From assembly GCA_002363955.1 (NCBI GenBank), contig DEXE01000003.1, positions 209,511-273,510 on the forward strand: DNA of 64,000 bases, read 5' to 3'. Made by a program: the position numbers and the translations under genes. Origin of the DNA: Methylophaga sp. UBA3192. Its GTDB lineage: Bacteria > Pseudomonadota > Gammaproteobacteria > Nitrosococcales > Methylophagaceae. The stretch's first letter is position 1; each line of letters begins with the position of its first letter. The notes under the pieces are model-generated. The model was not told the origin of the DNA, ran no database searches, and saw nothing but the letters and a program-made list of their open reading frames with translations. Positions 39,633 through 49,385 of the stretch are shown one piece after another.

Positions 39633-42509
39633 ATGAAACTGACTAAACGTGATCCGGCAGCTATTCGCAGTGATAAATCAGGCGTTAACCGTCGTACATT
39701 CCTGAAAGGTTCAGGTATTGCTGCGGGTGGCGCAGCCTTTATGAGTCTGTTGCCTACCGCAATGATTCAAAAAGCAGACGCGGCTGAAGGCCGCCAGCCG
39801 GCTTATGATGAAGGCGAAATCACCAGGGTACGCAGTGTCTGTAGTCATTGCAGCGTAGGTTGCGGTGTCACTGCAGAAGTGCAAAACGGGGTGTGGATCG
39901 GTCAGGAACCAAGTTTTGATCATCCTTTCAATCTGGGGTCGCATTGTGCCAAAGGAGCATCGGTCCGCGAACATGGTCACGGTGACAAACGTCTTAAATA
40001 TCCGATGAAAAAAGTCGATGGCAAATGGCAACGATTGTCATGGGATCAAGCGATCGAAGAAATCGGCACACAGATGCTGAACATACGAGAAACTTCAGGA
40101 CCGGATTCGGTTTACTGGCTGGGCTCTGCAAAATTCAGCAATGAGCAGGCGTACCTGTTCCGCAAATTTGCCGCATTCTGGGGCACCAATAACGTCGATC
40201 ACCAAGCACGGATATGTCATTCCACCACTGTTGCCGGGGTAGCCAATACCTGGGGCTATGGTGCAATGACCAACTCTTATAATGACATTCATAATTCAAA
40301 AGCAATTTTCATCATTGGTGCCAATCCGGCCGAAGCTCATCCGGTTTCGTTACAACATATTTTCCGTGGTAAAGAACGTGGTGCACCGATCATTGTAGTC
40401 GACCCGCGCTTCAGTCGTACCGCCGCCCATGCGGATCAGTTTATTCGTATCCGCAGTGGTTCTGATATCCCGTTTGTCTGGGGTATGTTGTGGCACATTT
40501 TTGAAAATGGCTGGGAAGATAAAAGCTTTATCGATCAGCGTGTTTATGGAATGGAAGAGATCCGTAAGGAAGTGGCGAACTGGCCACCGGCGGAAGTCGA
40601 AAGAGTCAGTGGCGCCAAGGAAGCGGATGTTTATCAGGCCGCCAAAACCATGGCCGAACACCGTCCCGGTACGGTTATCTGGTGTATGGGCATTACCCAG
40701 CATACCGTGGGTAACAGTAATACCCGCGCATTATGCATCCTGCAGTTAGCGCTGGGTAATATGGGGGTTTCCGGTGGTGGAACCAATATCTTCCGTGGCC
40801 ATGACAACGTTCAGGGAGCCACCGACTTCGGTGTGGTTTCTAACAGTCTGCCGGGTTATTACGGTCTGGCTGAAGGTGCCTGGGAGCATTGGGCCCGGGT
40901 ATGGAATGTCGAGCTGGACTGGCTGAAACAGAAATTCGATCAAACCAAATACGAAGAAGTTGAAGGCACTGCGGTGTCACCGATGTATACCAACGGCATT
41001 ACGGTTTCCCGCTGGATTGATGGTGTCTTGGAAAATAAAGATAACATCGACCAGAATGATGCCATCAAAGCGATGGTGCTTTGGGGGCATGCGCCAAACA
41101 GCCAGACTCGTGGCCCGGAAATGAAAGAAGCCATGGAAAAGCTGGATTTACTGGTGGTGGTGGATCCTTATCCAACGGTTTCTGCCGTTATGAATGATCG
41201 CCAAGACGGGGTGTATTTATTACCCGCTTCAACCCAGTTTGAAACCTATGGTTCACTGACTTCATCAAATCGTTCAGTGCAATGGCGTTTCCAAATCATC
41301 AAGCCATTATTTGAATCATTGCCTGATCACACCATCATGTACAAATTCGCCAAAAAATTCGGCTTTGAACAGGAACTGTGCAATCAGATCGAAGTGAATG
41401 GTGAAGAGCCATTGATTGAAGATATCACGCGCGAATACAACAGAGGCATGTGGGCAGTTGGTTACACTGGTCAGTCGCCAGAACGTCTCAAATTGCAATC
41501 TGAAAACCTGCATACCTTCAATACCACCACATTGAAAGCCGAGGGCGGCCCATGCGATGGTGAAATTTACGGTTTGCCCTGGCCTTGCTGGGGACCACCG
41601 GAAATGAAACATCCGGGCAGTCATATTCTGTATGACAACTCTACACCGGTAGCTGAAGGCGGTGGTCCATTCCGTGCCCGCTTTGGTGTGGAACGTGATG
41701 GCGTCAACCTGTTATCTGAAGAAGGCTCCAGTACAGTGGGGGCTGAACTCACGGATGGTTATCCTGAATTTACCGATACCATGCTCAAGGAGCTGGGCTG
41801 GTGGGATGATCTGACCGCTGAGGAAAAAGCCGAGGCCGAAGGTAAAAACTGGAAAACCGATTTATCGGGTGGTATCCAACGTGTCGCCATCAAACATGGT
41901 TGTGCGCCTTATGGTAATGCCAAAGCGCGGGCAGTAGTCTGGCAGTTCCCGGATCCAGTACCAATTCACCGTGAACCGCTGTATACAACCCGTCGTGATC
42001 TGGTGGAAAAATATCCTACCTATGAAGATCGCCGCAGCTTTTATCGTCTGCCGACGCGTTATGGTTCAATTCAGGCGAAAGATTTCAGTAAAGACTTCCC
42101 ATTAATCATGACCAGTGGCCGACTGGTGGAATACGAGGGTGGTGGTGAAGAAACCCGTTCTAATCCATGGCTGGCTGAGTTACAGCAGGATATGTTTATC
42201 GAAATTAATCCGGCTGATGCCAACAATGCAGGCATTAAAGATGGTCAGCAGGTATGGGTGGATGGTCCTGAAGGGGGAACCATCAAAGTAATGGCAATGG
42301 TGACCCAGCGTGTTGAGCGTGGCGTAGTGTTTATGCCGTTCCACTTTGGCGGCCACTATCAGGGTAAGGATTTGATTGATAATTACCCTGAAGGCACTGT
42401 GCCACATGTTCGAGGTGAATCGTGTAACACCGTATTCACTTATGGTTATGACTCCGTAACGGCGATGCAGGAAACGAAAGTTTCTCTCTGTCGTATCCGT
42501 GCTGCCTAA
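39633..42509 (+). CDS. fdhA: Formate dehydrogenase catalytic subunit (Tat-exported, cysteine type)
   Basis: Molybdenum or tungsten bis-pterin enzyme that oxidises formate to CO2 in the periplasm, 958 aa. The Tat signal is NRRTFLKGSGIAAGG (about residues 19-33). A 4Fe-4S cluster is bound by Cys70, Cys73, Cys77 and Cys105 (CSHCSVGC...HCAKG). The active-site motif ARICHSTT has Cys195 followed by His196; the metal ligand is cysteine rather than selenocysteine. It lacks the soluble NAD-type N-terminal ferredoxin domain of the enzyme at 46343. It works with the Fe-S and cytochrome b subunits that follow. Confidence 0.92.
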   Translation: MKLTKRDPAAIRSDKSGVNRRTFLKGSGIAAGGAAFMSLLPTAMIQKADAAEGRQPAYDEGEITRVRSVCSHCSVGCGVTAEVQNGVWIGQEPSFDHPFNLGSHCAKGASVREHGHGDKRLKYPMKKVDGKWQRLSWDQAIEEIGTQMLNIRETSGPDSVYWLGSAKFSNEQAYLFRKFAAFWGTNNVDHQARICHSTTVAGVANTWGYGAMTNSYNDIHNSKAIFIIGANPAEAHPVSLQHIFRGKERGAPIIVVDPRFSRTAAHADQFIRIRSGSDIPFVWGMLWHIFENGWEDKSFIDQRVYGMEEIRKEVANWPPAEVERVSGAKEADVYQAAKTMAEHRPGTVIWCMGITQHTVGNSNTRALCILQLALGNMGVSGGGTNIFRGHDNVQGATDFGVVSNSLPGYYGLAEGAWEHWARVWNVELDWLKQKFDQTKYEEVEGTAVSPMYTNGITVSRWIDGVLENKDNIDQNDAIKAMVLWGHAPNSQTRGPEMKEAMEKLDLLVVVDPYPTVSAVMNDRQDGVYLLPASTQFETYGSLTSSNRSVQWRFQIIKPLFESLPDHTIMYKFAKKFGFEQELCNQIEVNGEEPLIEDITREYNRGMWAVGYTGQSPERLKLQSENLHTFNTTTLKAEGGPCDGEIYGLPWPCWGPPEMKHPGSHILYDNSTPVAEGGGPFRARFGVERDGVNLLSEEGSSTVGAELTDGYPEFTDTMLKELGWWDDLTAEEKAEAEGKNWKTDLSGGIQRVAIKHGCAPYGNAKARAVVWQFPDPVPIHREPLYTTRRDLVEKYPTYEDRRSFYRLPTRYGSIQAKDFSKDFPLIMTSGRLVEYEGGGEETRSNPWLAELQQDMFIEINPADANNAGIKDGQQVWVDGPEGGTIKVMAMVTQRVERGVVFMPFHFGGHYQGKDLIDNYPEGTVPHVRGESCNTVFTYGYDSVTAMQETKVSLCRIRAA

Positions 42510-42525
42510 TTAAGGGGATTGCTAA

Positions 42526-43110
42526 ATGGCTCGAATGAAGTTTTTGTGTGATGCCGAGCGTTGTATTGAATGCAATGCCTGTGTCACTGCCTGTAAAAAT
42601 GAACATGAAGTACCCTGGGGTATTAACCGTCGCCGCGTCGTCACTATCGATGATGGGATTCCAGGTGAAAAATCCATCTCAGTTGCCTGCATGCATTGCA
42701 GCGATGCGCCATGCCAAGCGGTATGCCCAGTAGATTGCTTCTACACCACAGATGATGGTGTGGTATTGCATGACAAAGATATTTGCATTGGTTGTGGTTA
42801 TTGCTTTTATGCCTGCCCATTTGGCGCGCCGCAATATCCACAAGAAGGTGCTTTTGGTGCCCGCGGCAAAATGGACAAATGTACTTTCTGTGCTGGTGGC
42901 CCGGAAGAAGATAACTCGGCGGCTGAAGTTGAAAAATATGGTCGTAACCGTTTAGCCGAAGGTAAACTGCCATTGTGTGCTGAAATGTGTTCTACAAAAG
43001 CATTAATTGCTGGTGATGGTGATATTGTTGCTGATTTGTTCCGCAGTCGTGTGGTACGCCGCGGTGGACGTCCTGATAACTGGGGTTGGGCAACAGCCTA
43101 CAAGGATTAA
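42526..43110 (+). CDS. fdhB: Formate dehydrogenase iron-sulfur subunit
   Basis: Electron-transfer subunit with four 4Fe-4S clusters, 194 aa. Cysteine sets are CIECNACVTACKNEH, CMHCSDAPCQAVCP, CIGCGYCFYACPFG and CTFCAGG...CAEMCSTKA, in the order of DMSO-reductase-type beta subunits. It lies between the catalytic subunit and a small lipoprotein gene. Confidence 0.92.
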   Translation: MARMKFLCDAERCIECNACVTACKNEHEVPWGINRRRVVTIDDGIPGEKSISVACMHCSDAPCQAVCPVDCFYTTDDGVVLHDKDICIGCGYCFYACPFGAPQYPQEGAFGARGKMDKCTFCAGGPEEDNSAAEVEKYGRNRLAEGKLPLCAEMCSTKALIAGDGDIVADLFRSRVVRRGGRPDNWGWATAYKD

Positions 43111-43112
43111 TC

Positions 43113-43292
43113 ATGAGACTGATTATTTTAATGCTTGGCGCCTTTCTACTTTCTGCCTGTTACGAAGACACTGATGTAACCATGCATAAAGCGGGCGTTT
43201 ATAAAGGCAAGGAAGATAGTCATGCTTTATCTGCAGAAGAACGTGCTGAGGTCTTAAAGCAACGTTTCAACAGCGTACAAACGGATCGCTAA
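43113..43292 (+). CDS. Small lipoprotein in the formate dehydrogenase operon
   Basis: A 59-residue protein with a signal II peptide: LLSAC lipobox with Cys at residue 17, giving a mature peptide of about 43 residues with many charged amino acids. The ATG at 43113 is chosen because it starts the signal sequence; the in-frame ATG at 43086 overlaps the beta subunit. It is placed between the Fe-S and the cytochrome subunit genes and may help assembly; function unknown. Confidence 0.8.
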   Translation: MRLIILMLGAFLLSACYEDTDVTMHKAGVYKGKEDSHALSAEERAEVLKQRFNSVQTDR

Positions 43293-43302
43293 CGGAGTAA
43301 GC

Positions 43303-44310
43303 ATGTCTGCAACGGCTACTATGAATAATCGTAAAAAAACATCGCTCTGGGCAATGCTGATCATTGTGTTGGCTATTCTGGTGTTGCCGTTAACCGGATA
43401 TTTATATGTACACTTCACCGGCACGGATACTGTTGCAGAAAAATCCAATCCGCGTGCTGATACCTGGCGTCAGGTTCGTGAAGGCAACAAAGGTTACAGT
43501 GCGGTTAAAGGTCAGGAAACCAATGTACTGATTGAAGGCGCTGGTCAAAACTGGCGTCAGTTGCGTAATGGTCCTATAGCAACGTACGGTGCTTGGTTAC
43601 TCAGCGGCGTGTTAGTGATTCTCGCAGCATTTTATTTATGGCGGGGTGAGGTCAAACTCAATCATCCTCGAACTGGCAAGACCGTTGAGCGTTGGACATT
43701 AAATGAGCGGCGTTTGCATTGGACTACAGCAACATTGTTTATCTTGCTGGCAATCACTGGTCTGAGCTTATTGTACGGGCGTTTCGCTTTGATACCGTTG
43801 TTGGGCTATCCGGGGTTTTCTGCATACGCCACTGCCGCCAAATGGATACACAACGTACTAGGCCCTGTGTTTATGGTGGCTTTGTTTATTATCCTCATGA
43901 AATGGTTCAAAAATAATCTGTTCACCAAAGTGGATATCCAGTGGTTTAAAGACTTTGGTGGCATGATAGGTGATAAGCATCCCTCTGCTGGTAAATTTAA
44001 TGGTGGGGAGAAAGTGTGGTTCTGGACTTTGGCAACGGCCGGTGTGGCATTATGCTTTTCGGGCCTGGTGCTGGATTTCCCTAACTTTGGTCAAGAGCGT
44101 TTCGTTATTATTGTCGCCCATCTGATTCATATTCTGACAGCAATGCTGTTAATGGCATTTTCACTCGGGCATATCTACATCGGTACCATCGGTACGGAAG
44201 GCGCACTTGAAGGTATGACAACCGGACACGTTGATGTTGCCTGGGCTGAACAACACCATGATTTGTGGTTAAAAGAACTGGAACAAGCACCACAAAAACC
44301 CAGACAGTAA
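43303..44310 (+). CDS. fdhC: Formate dehydrogenase cytochrome b subunit
   Basis: Membrane subunit that passes electrons from the Fe-S subunit to quinone, 335 aa. It has an N-terminal membrane segment (about 14-33), a periplasmic loop, and four further membrane segments of the cytochrome b561/FdnI type. Candidate heme ligand histidines are in LHWTTATLF, KWIHNVLGPVF and LIHILTAMLLMAFSLGHIY. It ends the operon; a strong terminator follows. Confidence 0.9.
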   Translation: MSATATMNNRKKTSLWAMLIIVLAILVLPLTGYLYVHFTGTDTVAEKSNPRADTWRQVREGNKGYSAVKGQETNVLIEGAGQNWRQLRNGPIATYGAWLLSGVLVILAAFYLWRGEVKLNHPRTGKTVERWTLNERRLHWTTATLFILLAITGLSLLYGRFALIPLLGYPGFSAYATAAKWIHNVLGPVFMVALFIILMKWFKNNLFTKVDIQWFKDFGGMIGDKHPSAGKFNGGEKVWFWTLATAGVALCFSGLVLDFPNFGQERFVIIVAHLIHILTAMLLMAFSLGHIYIGTIGTEGALEGMTTGHVDVAWAEQHHDLWLKELEQAPQKPRQ

Positions 44311-44336
44311 TTTGCGCAAATCAGATACCTGTTATC

Positions 44337-44373
44337 AGCCGGACAGTGAAAACTGTTCGGCTGTTGTTTTTTT
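44337..44373 (+). terminator. Intrinsic terminator after fdhC
   Basis: AGCCGGACAG, loop TGAAAA, CTGTTCGGCT (10-bp stem with one G-T pair) followed by GTTGTTTTTTT. Confidence 0.92.
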
Positions 44374-44453
44374 GAGCTATCAAAACGAATTTCTCTCCTG
44401 CTCCAATTTGGATCATTTTTTTCCTTTCAACATCGCCTAAAACCAACTCAACG

Positions 44454-44480
44454 GTGCATTGTGCATTTATTTAGTGCATT
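44454..44480 (+). repeat. Three GTGCATT direct repeats upstream of the NAD formate dehydrogenase
   Basis: GTGCATT occurs at 44454, 44461 and 44474, with steps of 7 and 13 bp, about 170 bp before the first gene of the operon. It may be a regulator site. The rest of 44374-44645 shows no gene. Confidence 0.45.
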
Positions 44481-44645
44481 TTTGAACTCTTGCCAAAGCG
44501 CTTAATCTTATCTTTAAACAAAAGCTTGATTTCGCTTTAATTTTCGGTCGTCATCAGGCTTCACAACAGCAGTTAGCCATGATAGTTTTGACAGGATTTT
44601 AAATTATAAAAGCCAAAGCAGGCTAAGAAGTGAGAGAGGCAGTAC

Positions 44646-46343
44646 ATGATCGAGCAACCCATCAGTGCTCAAAAAACTGGTAAAAAAACCAAGTTGGCAC
44701 GCATTACCAGTAAAGGTCGGCAGATTGATCCCAAAGCGTTGGCCGAAGTCCGGCAATTGCTGGGCGATGCATCCAGACAAAAAGATCTTTTGATAGAACA
44801 TCTGCATAAAATCCAGGACTTTTACAAACATATCTCGGCAGCACATTTAGTTGCGTTAGCCTATGAAATGAAATTGTCACGGGCAGAAGTCTATGAAGTA
44901 GCCACCTTCTACCATCATTTTGATGTGATTAAAGAAGGCGATACCATCCCGGCTGATTTAACCGTGCGGGTCTGTGATTCCATGAGCTGCGAAATGGCCG
45001 GTGCAGAAGGTCTTATCGATTCGCTTGAAACGGCAATGGGCCAAAAAGTACGAGTACAGCGTGTCCCTTGTATCGGACGTTGTGACAAAGCCCCGGTTGC
45101 CGTAGTGGGTATGCATCCTGTTGAGTTTGCCGATGTTCAAAAAGTCGATGAACTGGTTGAACAGAATGTCACGGAACCTGAAACGATTGCACCGATTTTG
45201 TTTGAACAGTATGTGGAAAATGGTGGTTATTCCATTTATCAACAGTGCATGGCGGGTCAGCATAAAGTCGAGAATGTGCTCGACATGATGGATGATTCGG
45301 GACTACGCGGTCTGGGTGGGGCTGGTTTCCCGGTCGGTCGTAAATGGCGAATCGTGCGTGACCAACCCGCCCCGAGATTAATGGCCGTCAATATCGATGA
45401 AGGCGAGCCGGGCACGTTTAAAGATAAATATTATCTGGATCGCGATCCTCACTGTTTTCTGGAAGGTATGCTGATTGCTGCCTGGGCAGTGGATATTAAT
45501 GAAATCTATATTTATCTGCGTGATGAATATGCTGCCATTCGGGTGATGCTGGAACAGGAAATTGCCAAACTACGCGCTCATCCACCGGTAACCAATTTAC
45601 CAACTATCCATTTACGACGCGGGGCAGGTGCCTATATCTGTGGTGAAGAGTCTGCAATGATTGAATCCATTGAAGGCAAACGCGGCATGCCAAGGCTGCG
45701 TCCCCCATTTGTTGCCCAGGTGGGGTTGTTTGGCCGGCCGACGTTGGAACACAATATGGAATCGTTGTATTGGGTTCGCGATATTCTGGAAAAAGGTCCG
45801 CAATGTTTCACTGATCATGGACGCCATGGCCGTAAAGGTCTGCGTTCGTTTTCTGTCAGTGGACGTGTCAATAAACCGGGTGTGCATCTGGCCCCTGCGG
45901 GTATCACGATGCGTGAACTGATTGATGAATATTGTGGTGGCATGCTGGAAGGCCATGAGTTTTACGGTTATTTCCCAGGTGGAGCATCAGGCGGTATTTT
46001 GCCTGCTTCGCTGGGTGATGTACCACTGGATTTCGATACCTTGCATGAATACGACTGTTTTATCGGTTCGGCAGCAGTGATTGTATTCTCTGATAAAGAC
46101 CGGGCACGTGACCTGGCAGTCAATGCCATGCGTTTCTTTGAAGACGAGTCCTGCGGCCAATGTACGCCTTGTCGGGTAGGCACTGCCAAAGCGGTTACCT
46201 TAATGAAACAGGCTAAATGGGACGAACCATTGCTCGAAGAGTTGTCTCAAGTAATGGTAGATGCGTCAATTTGTGGTCTGGGGCAAGCTGCTCCCAATCC
46301 GTTGCGATGCGTCGTCAAGTATTTCCCTGAGGAGTTGAAATAA
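44646..46343 (+). CDS. NAD-dependent formate dehydrogenase diaphorase subunit (NuoE-NuoF fusion)
   Basis: Cytosolic electron-input module that passes electrons from formate to NAD+, 565 aa. The first 150 residues are a NuoE-like thioredoxin-fold 2Fe-2S domain (CDSMSCEMAG, then CIGRCDKAP). The rest is a NuoF-like domain with the FMN/NADH motifs GLRGLGGAGFPVG and NIDEGEPGTFKD and a 4Fe-4S motif ESCGQCTPCRVG. In FdsGBA enzymes these are two genes; here they are one. Its stop shares an A with the ATG of the catalytic subunit gene. Confidence 0.9.
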   Translation: MIEQPISAQKTGKKTKLARITSKGRQIDPKALAEVRQLLGDASRQKDLLIEHLHKIQDFYKHISAAHLVALAYEMKLSRAEVYEVATFYHHFDVIKEGDTIPADLTVRVCDSMSCEMAGAEGLIDSLETAMGQKVRVQRVPCIGRCDKAPVAVVGMHPVEFADVQKVDELVEQNVTEPETIAPILFEQYVENGGYSIYQQCMAGQHKVENVLDMMDDSGLRGLGGAGFPVGRKWRIVRDQPAPRLMAVNIDEGEPGTFKDKYYLDRDPHCFLEGMLIAAWAVDINEIYIYLRDEYAAIRVMLEQEIAKLRAHPPVTNLPTIHLRRGAGAYICGEESAMIESIEGKRGMPRLRPPFVAQVGLFGRPTLEHNMESLYWVRDILEKGPQCFTDHGRHGRKGLRSFSVSGRVNKPGVHLAPAGITMRELIDEYCGGMLEGHEFYGYFPGGASGGILPASLGDVPLDFDTLHEYDCFIGSAAVIVFSDKDRARDLAVNAMRFFEDESCGQCTPCRVGTAKAVTLMKQAKWDEPLLEELSQVMVDASICGLGQAAPNPLRCVVKYFPEELK

Positions 46344-49144
46344 TGGCCACTCAATTACAAGACAGCGTAGAAATGATCGAATTTACGCTCAACGGCCAGC
46401 AAATCTGTGCAAGAGCTGATGAAACAATATTAAAAGCTGCCGAACGTGAAGGTATCGAGATACCCCACCTGTGTTATTCAGAACGAGAAGGACAGGATGG
46501 TAACTGTCGTGCCTGCATGGTGGAAATTGAAGGCGAGCGTGTTTTAGCCCCTTCATGCTGCCGTTACCCCGGCAATGACATGAAAGTGCAGACCAACAGT
46601 GAACGGGCTTTGCATTCACAACGAATGGTGCTTGAGTTGCTCAAGTCAGACGTATCAGAAAAGCCGCATACACTGCATTCCGAACTGGATTACTGGGCCA
46701 GTAAACTGGAAGTCAGTACGCCGCGTTTTAAACCCCGCAAACAAGCCGCTCCGGATCTGTCTCATCCAGGTATTGCCGTGAATATGGATGCCTGTATTCA
46801 GTGTACCCGTTGTGTGCGTGCCTGCCGCGATGAGCAGAATAACGACGTCATTGGTTTGGCCATGCGTGGCAGTCATACCGAAATTGTCTTTGACCTTGAT
46901 GACCCGATGGGTGAAAGCACCTGTGTCGCCTGTGGCGAATGTGTACAGGCTTGCCCGACCGGTGCGTTGATGCCTGCCAATGAAGTGGCCATGGTGGAAC
47001 CGGATCGCCAGGTTGAGTCCGTTTGTCCATACTGTGGTGTGGGTTGTCAGCTGACTTACAACATCAAGGACGACAAGATTTTATATGTTGAAGGTCGTGA
47101 TGGCCCTGCCAATCACGGACGCTTATGTGTCAAAGGCCGTTATGGTTTTGACTATGTACATCATCCACACCGTTTAACCAAACCACTTATCCGCCGTGAG
47201 GGTGCGCCGAAAGCCGGTGACTTTACGATGGAACCCAACGATATTGATAAAATCTTCCGTGAAGCCACCTGGGAAGAAGCGCTGGATATGGCCGCCAAAG
47301 GCTTTCTGAATATCCGCGATCAAAAAGGCCCGAATGCATTAGCCGGCTTTGGCAGTGCGAAAGGCAGTAACGAAGAAGCTTATCTGTTCCAGAAACTGAT
47401 CCGTACCGGTTTCAAAACCAATAATGTCGATCACTGTACTCGTCTCTGCCATGCTTCCTCAGTGGTGGCATTGCTGGAATGTCTTGGTTCCGGCGCGGTA
47501 TCCAATCCGGTCGCTGACGTAGACAAAGCCGATGTGATTGTGTTGATTGGTGCCAATCCGACCGTGAATCACCCGGTGGGTGCGACCTGGATGAAAAATG
47601 CATTGCGTGCTGGTACCAAACTGATTCTGCTGGATCCACGTACTACCGAGTTATCGCGGATGGCGACACATCATCTGGCCTTTAAACCGGGCAGTGACGT
47701 GCCGATGCTTAATGCCATCATGCATGTCATTGTTGAAGAAAATCTGGTGGATCAACGCTTTGTAGCCGAGCGTACGCTGGGCTTTGAGGCGATGAAAAAA
47801 CATCTGCAGAAGTATACGCCGGAACTGATGGAGCCGATTTGTGGCATTCCTGCACAAACATTGCGAGAAGTTGCGCGACTCTACGCCAAAGCGGATGCCG
47901 CGATGATTTTATGGGGTATGGGGGTATCGCAGCACGTTCATGGTACTGATAATGCCCGTTGCCTGATTTCACTGTCGTTAATGACCGGACAGATTGGTCG
48001 ACCGGGAACCGGACTGCATCCATTACGCGGACAGAATAATGTTCAGGGTGCGTCGGATATGGGACTTATCCCGATGCGATTGCCGGACTATTACAAAGTG
48101 GAAGACGATTCCGCGCGGCATAATCTTGAACAGTTATGGGGCTCAGAAATTGATTCCAAACCGGGTCTCACGGTGGTGGAAATCATGGATGCGATTCATG
48201 CTGGCAAGTTGAATGGTCTGTATATCATGGGTGAAAACCCGGCAATGTCGGATCCCGATGCCAACCATGCAAGGCAGGCATTATCCGAGCTGGATATTCT
48301 GGTGGTGCAGGATATCTTCCTGACCGAAACCGCTTATCTGGCCGATGTGATTCTGCCAGCCTCAGGTTTCCCGGAAAAAACCGGTACATTCACTAACACT
48401 GATCGACTGGTACAGATGGGACGTACCGCCATTCCGATGCCGGGAGATGCACGTCAGGATTTATGGATCATTCAGCAGATTGCTCAGCGAATGGGGCTGG
48501 ACTGGCATTATGATGGACCTAAAGAGGTCTTTGAAGAAATTCGTAAAGCCGTGCCTTCCATGGGAGGTATGACCTGGGAGCGGCTGGAACGCGAACATGG
48601 TGTCGTCTATCCATGTGAACAGGAAGGTGATCCGGGTGAGCCGATTATTTTCACTGATCGTTTCCCGACAACGGATGGACGCGGTTTGTTTGTGCCGGCA
48701 GATATTGTTGAACCGGATGAACGTCCGGACGATGAATATCCATACGTGTTGATTACCGGTCGTATGCTGGAACATTGGCATACCGGTTCAATGACTCGCC
48801 GTTCCAATGTATTGGATGCCTTGGAGCCTGAAGCCGTGGCGACTATCCATCCGCTGACCCTGGAAGAAATGAATGTCAGACCGGGTGAAATGGTGACCTT
48901 GTCGACACGTCGTGGTGAAGTTTCTGTGGTGGCGCGGGTAGATGAAGCCGTGCCGACCGGTGCGATATTTATGGCGTTCTGTTATTACGAAGCGGCAGTC
49001 AATAAATTAGCTAACGCGGCACTGGATCCGGCGGCAAAAATTCCGGAGTTCAAATATTGCGCGGTTAAAGTCACACCAGGTGGAGTTCCACTGGAATTTC
49101 ATAGTTATGGTGGTGGTCAAGCCGTCAATAAACTTAGACAATGA
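46343..49144 (+). CDS. NAD-dependent formate dehydrogenase catalytic subunit
   Basis: Soluble molybdopterin enzyme that oxidises formate to CO2 with NAD+, 933 aa. An N-terminal 2Fe-2S domain (Cys44, Cys55, Cys58, about residue 72) is followed by 4Fe-4S motifs (CIQCTRCVRAC, CVACGECVQAC), then the catalytic domain cluster Cys228, Cys231, Cys235, Cys262. The active site is CTRLCHASS with Cys369 as metal ligand and His370. The FdsA-type order and the fused diaphorase gene show a cytosolic enzyme. It has no Tat signal. Confidence 0.92.
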   Translation: MATQLQDSVEMIEFTLNGQQICARADETILKAAEREGIEIPHLCYSEREGQDGNCRACMVEIEGERVLAPSCCRYPGNDMKVQTNSERALHSQRMVLELLKSDVSEKPHTLHSELDYWASKLEVSTPRFKPRKQAAPDLSHPGIAVNMDACIQCTRCVRACRDEQNNDVIGLAMRGSHTEIVFDLDDPMGESTCVACGECVQACPTGALMPANEVAMVEPDRQVESVCPYCGVGCQLTYNIKDDKILYVEGRDGPANHGRLCVKGRYGFDYVHHPHRLTKPLIRREGAPKAGDFTMEPNDIDKIFREATWEEALDMAAKGFLNIRDQKGPNALAGFGSAKGSNEEAYLFQKLIRTGFKTNNVDHCTRLCHASSVVALLECLGSGAVSNPVADVDKADVIVLIGANPTVNHPVGATWMKNALRAGTKLILLDPRTTELSRMATHHLAFKPGSDVPMLNAIMHVIVEENLVDQRFVAERTLGFEAMKKHLQKYTPELMEPICGIPAQTLREVARLYAKADAAMILWGMGVSQHVHGTDNARCLISLSLMTGQIGRPGTGLHPLRGQNNVQGASDMGLIPMRLPDYYKVEDDSARHNLEQLWGSEIDSKPGLTVVEIMDAIHAGKLNGLYIMGENPAMSDPDANHARQALSELDILVVQDIFLTETAYLADVILPASGFPEKTGTFTNTDRLVQMGRTAIPMPGDARQDLWIIQQIAQRMGLDWHYDGPKEVFEEIRKAVPSMGGMTWERLEREHGVVYPCEQEGDPGEPIIFTDRFPTTDGRGLFVPADIVEPDERPDDEYPYVLITGRMLEHWHTGSMTRRSNVLDALEPEAVATIHPLTLEEMNVRPGEMVTLSTRRGEVSVVARVDEAVPTGAIFMAFCYYEAAVNKLANAALDPAAKIPEFKYCAVKVTPGGVPLEFHSYGGGQAVNKLRQ

Positions 49145-49286
49145 TTGAGTCCGGGCGCTGTTGTTTTTTGAGCACCTTCACTGCTTGAGGTTCATGTAAT
49201 CAACAAGATGGAGATGAGGCGATGTAATTTGTTTTACATAAATTATTTCCAACCCAAGAGGGCGGAACAATAGCGCCTTGTATCAC

Positions 49287-49314
49287 AAAAGGGCATGTTT
49301 TCATGCCCTTTTTT
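49287..49314 (+). terminator. Intrinsic terminator after the formate dehydrogenase genes
   Basis: AAAAGGGCATG, loop TTTT, CATGCCCTTTTTT. The stem is near perfect and precedes surE. Confidence 0.92.
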
Positions 49315-49385
49315 ATGTCATAAGCGCGCATTCTTGCTAAGATAGCGGCGAATAATCTCTTGACGCAACAGGTCAAAAAAACATA

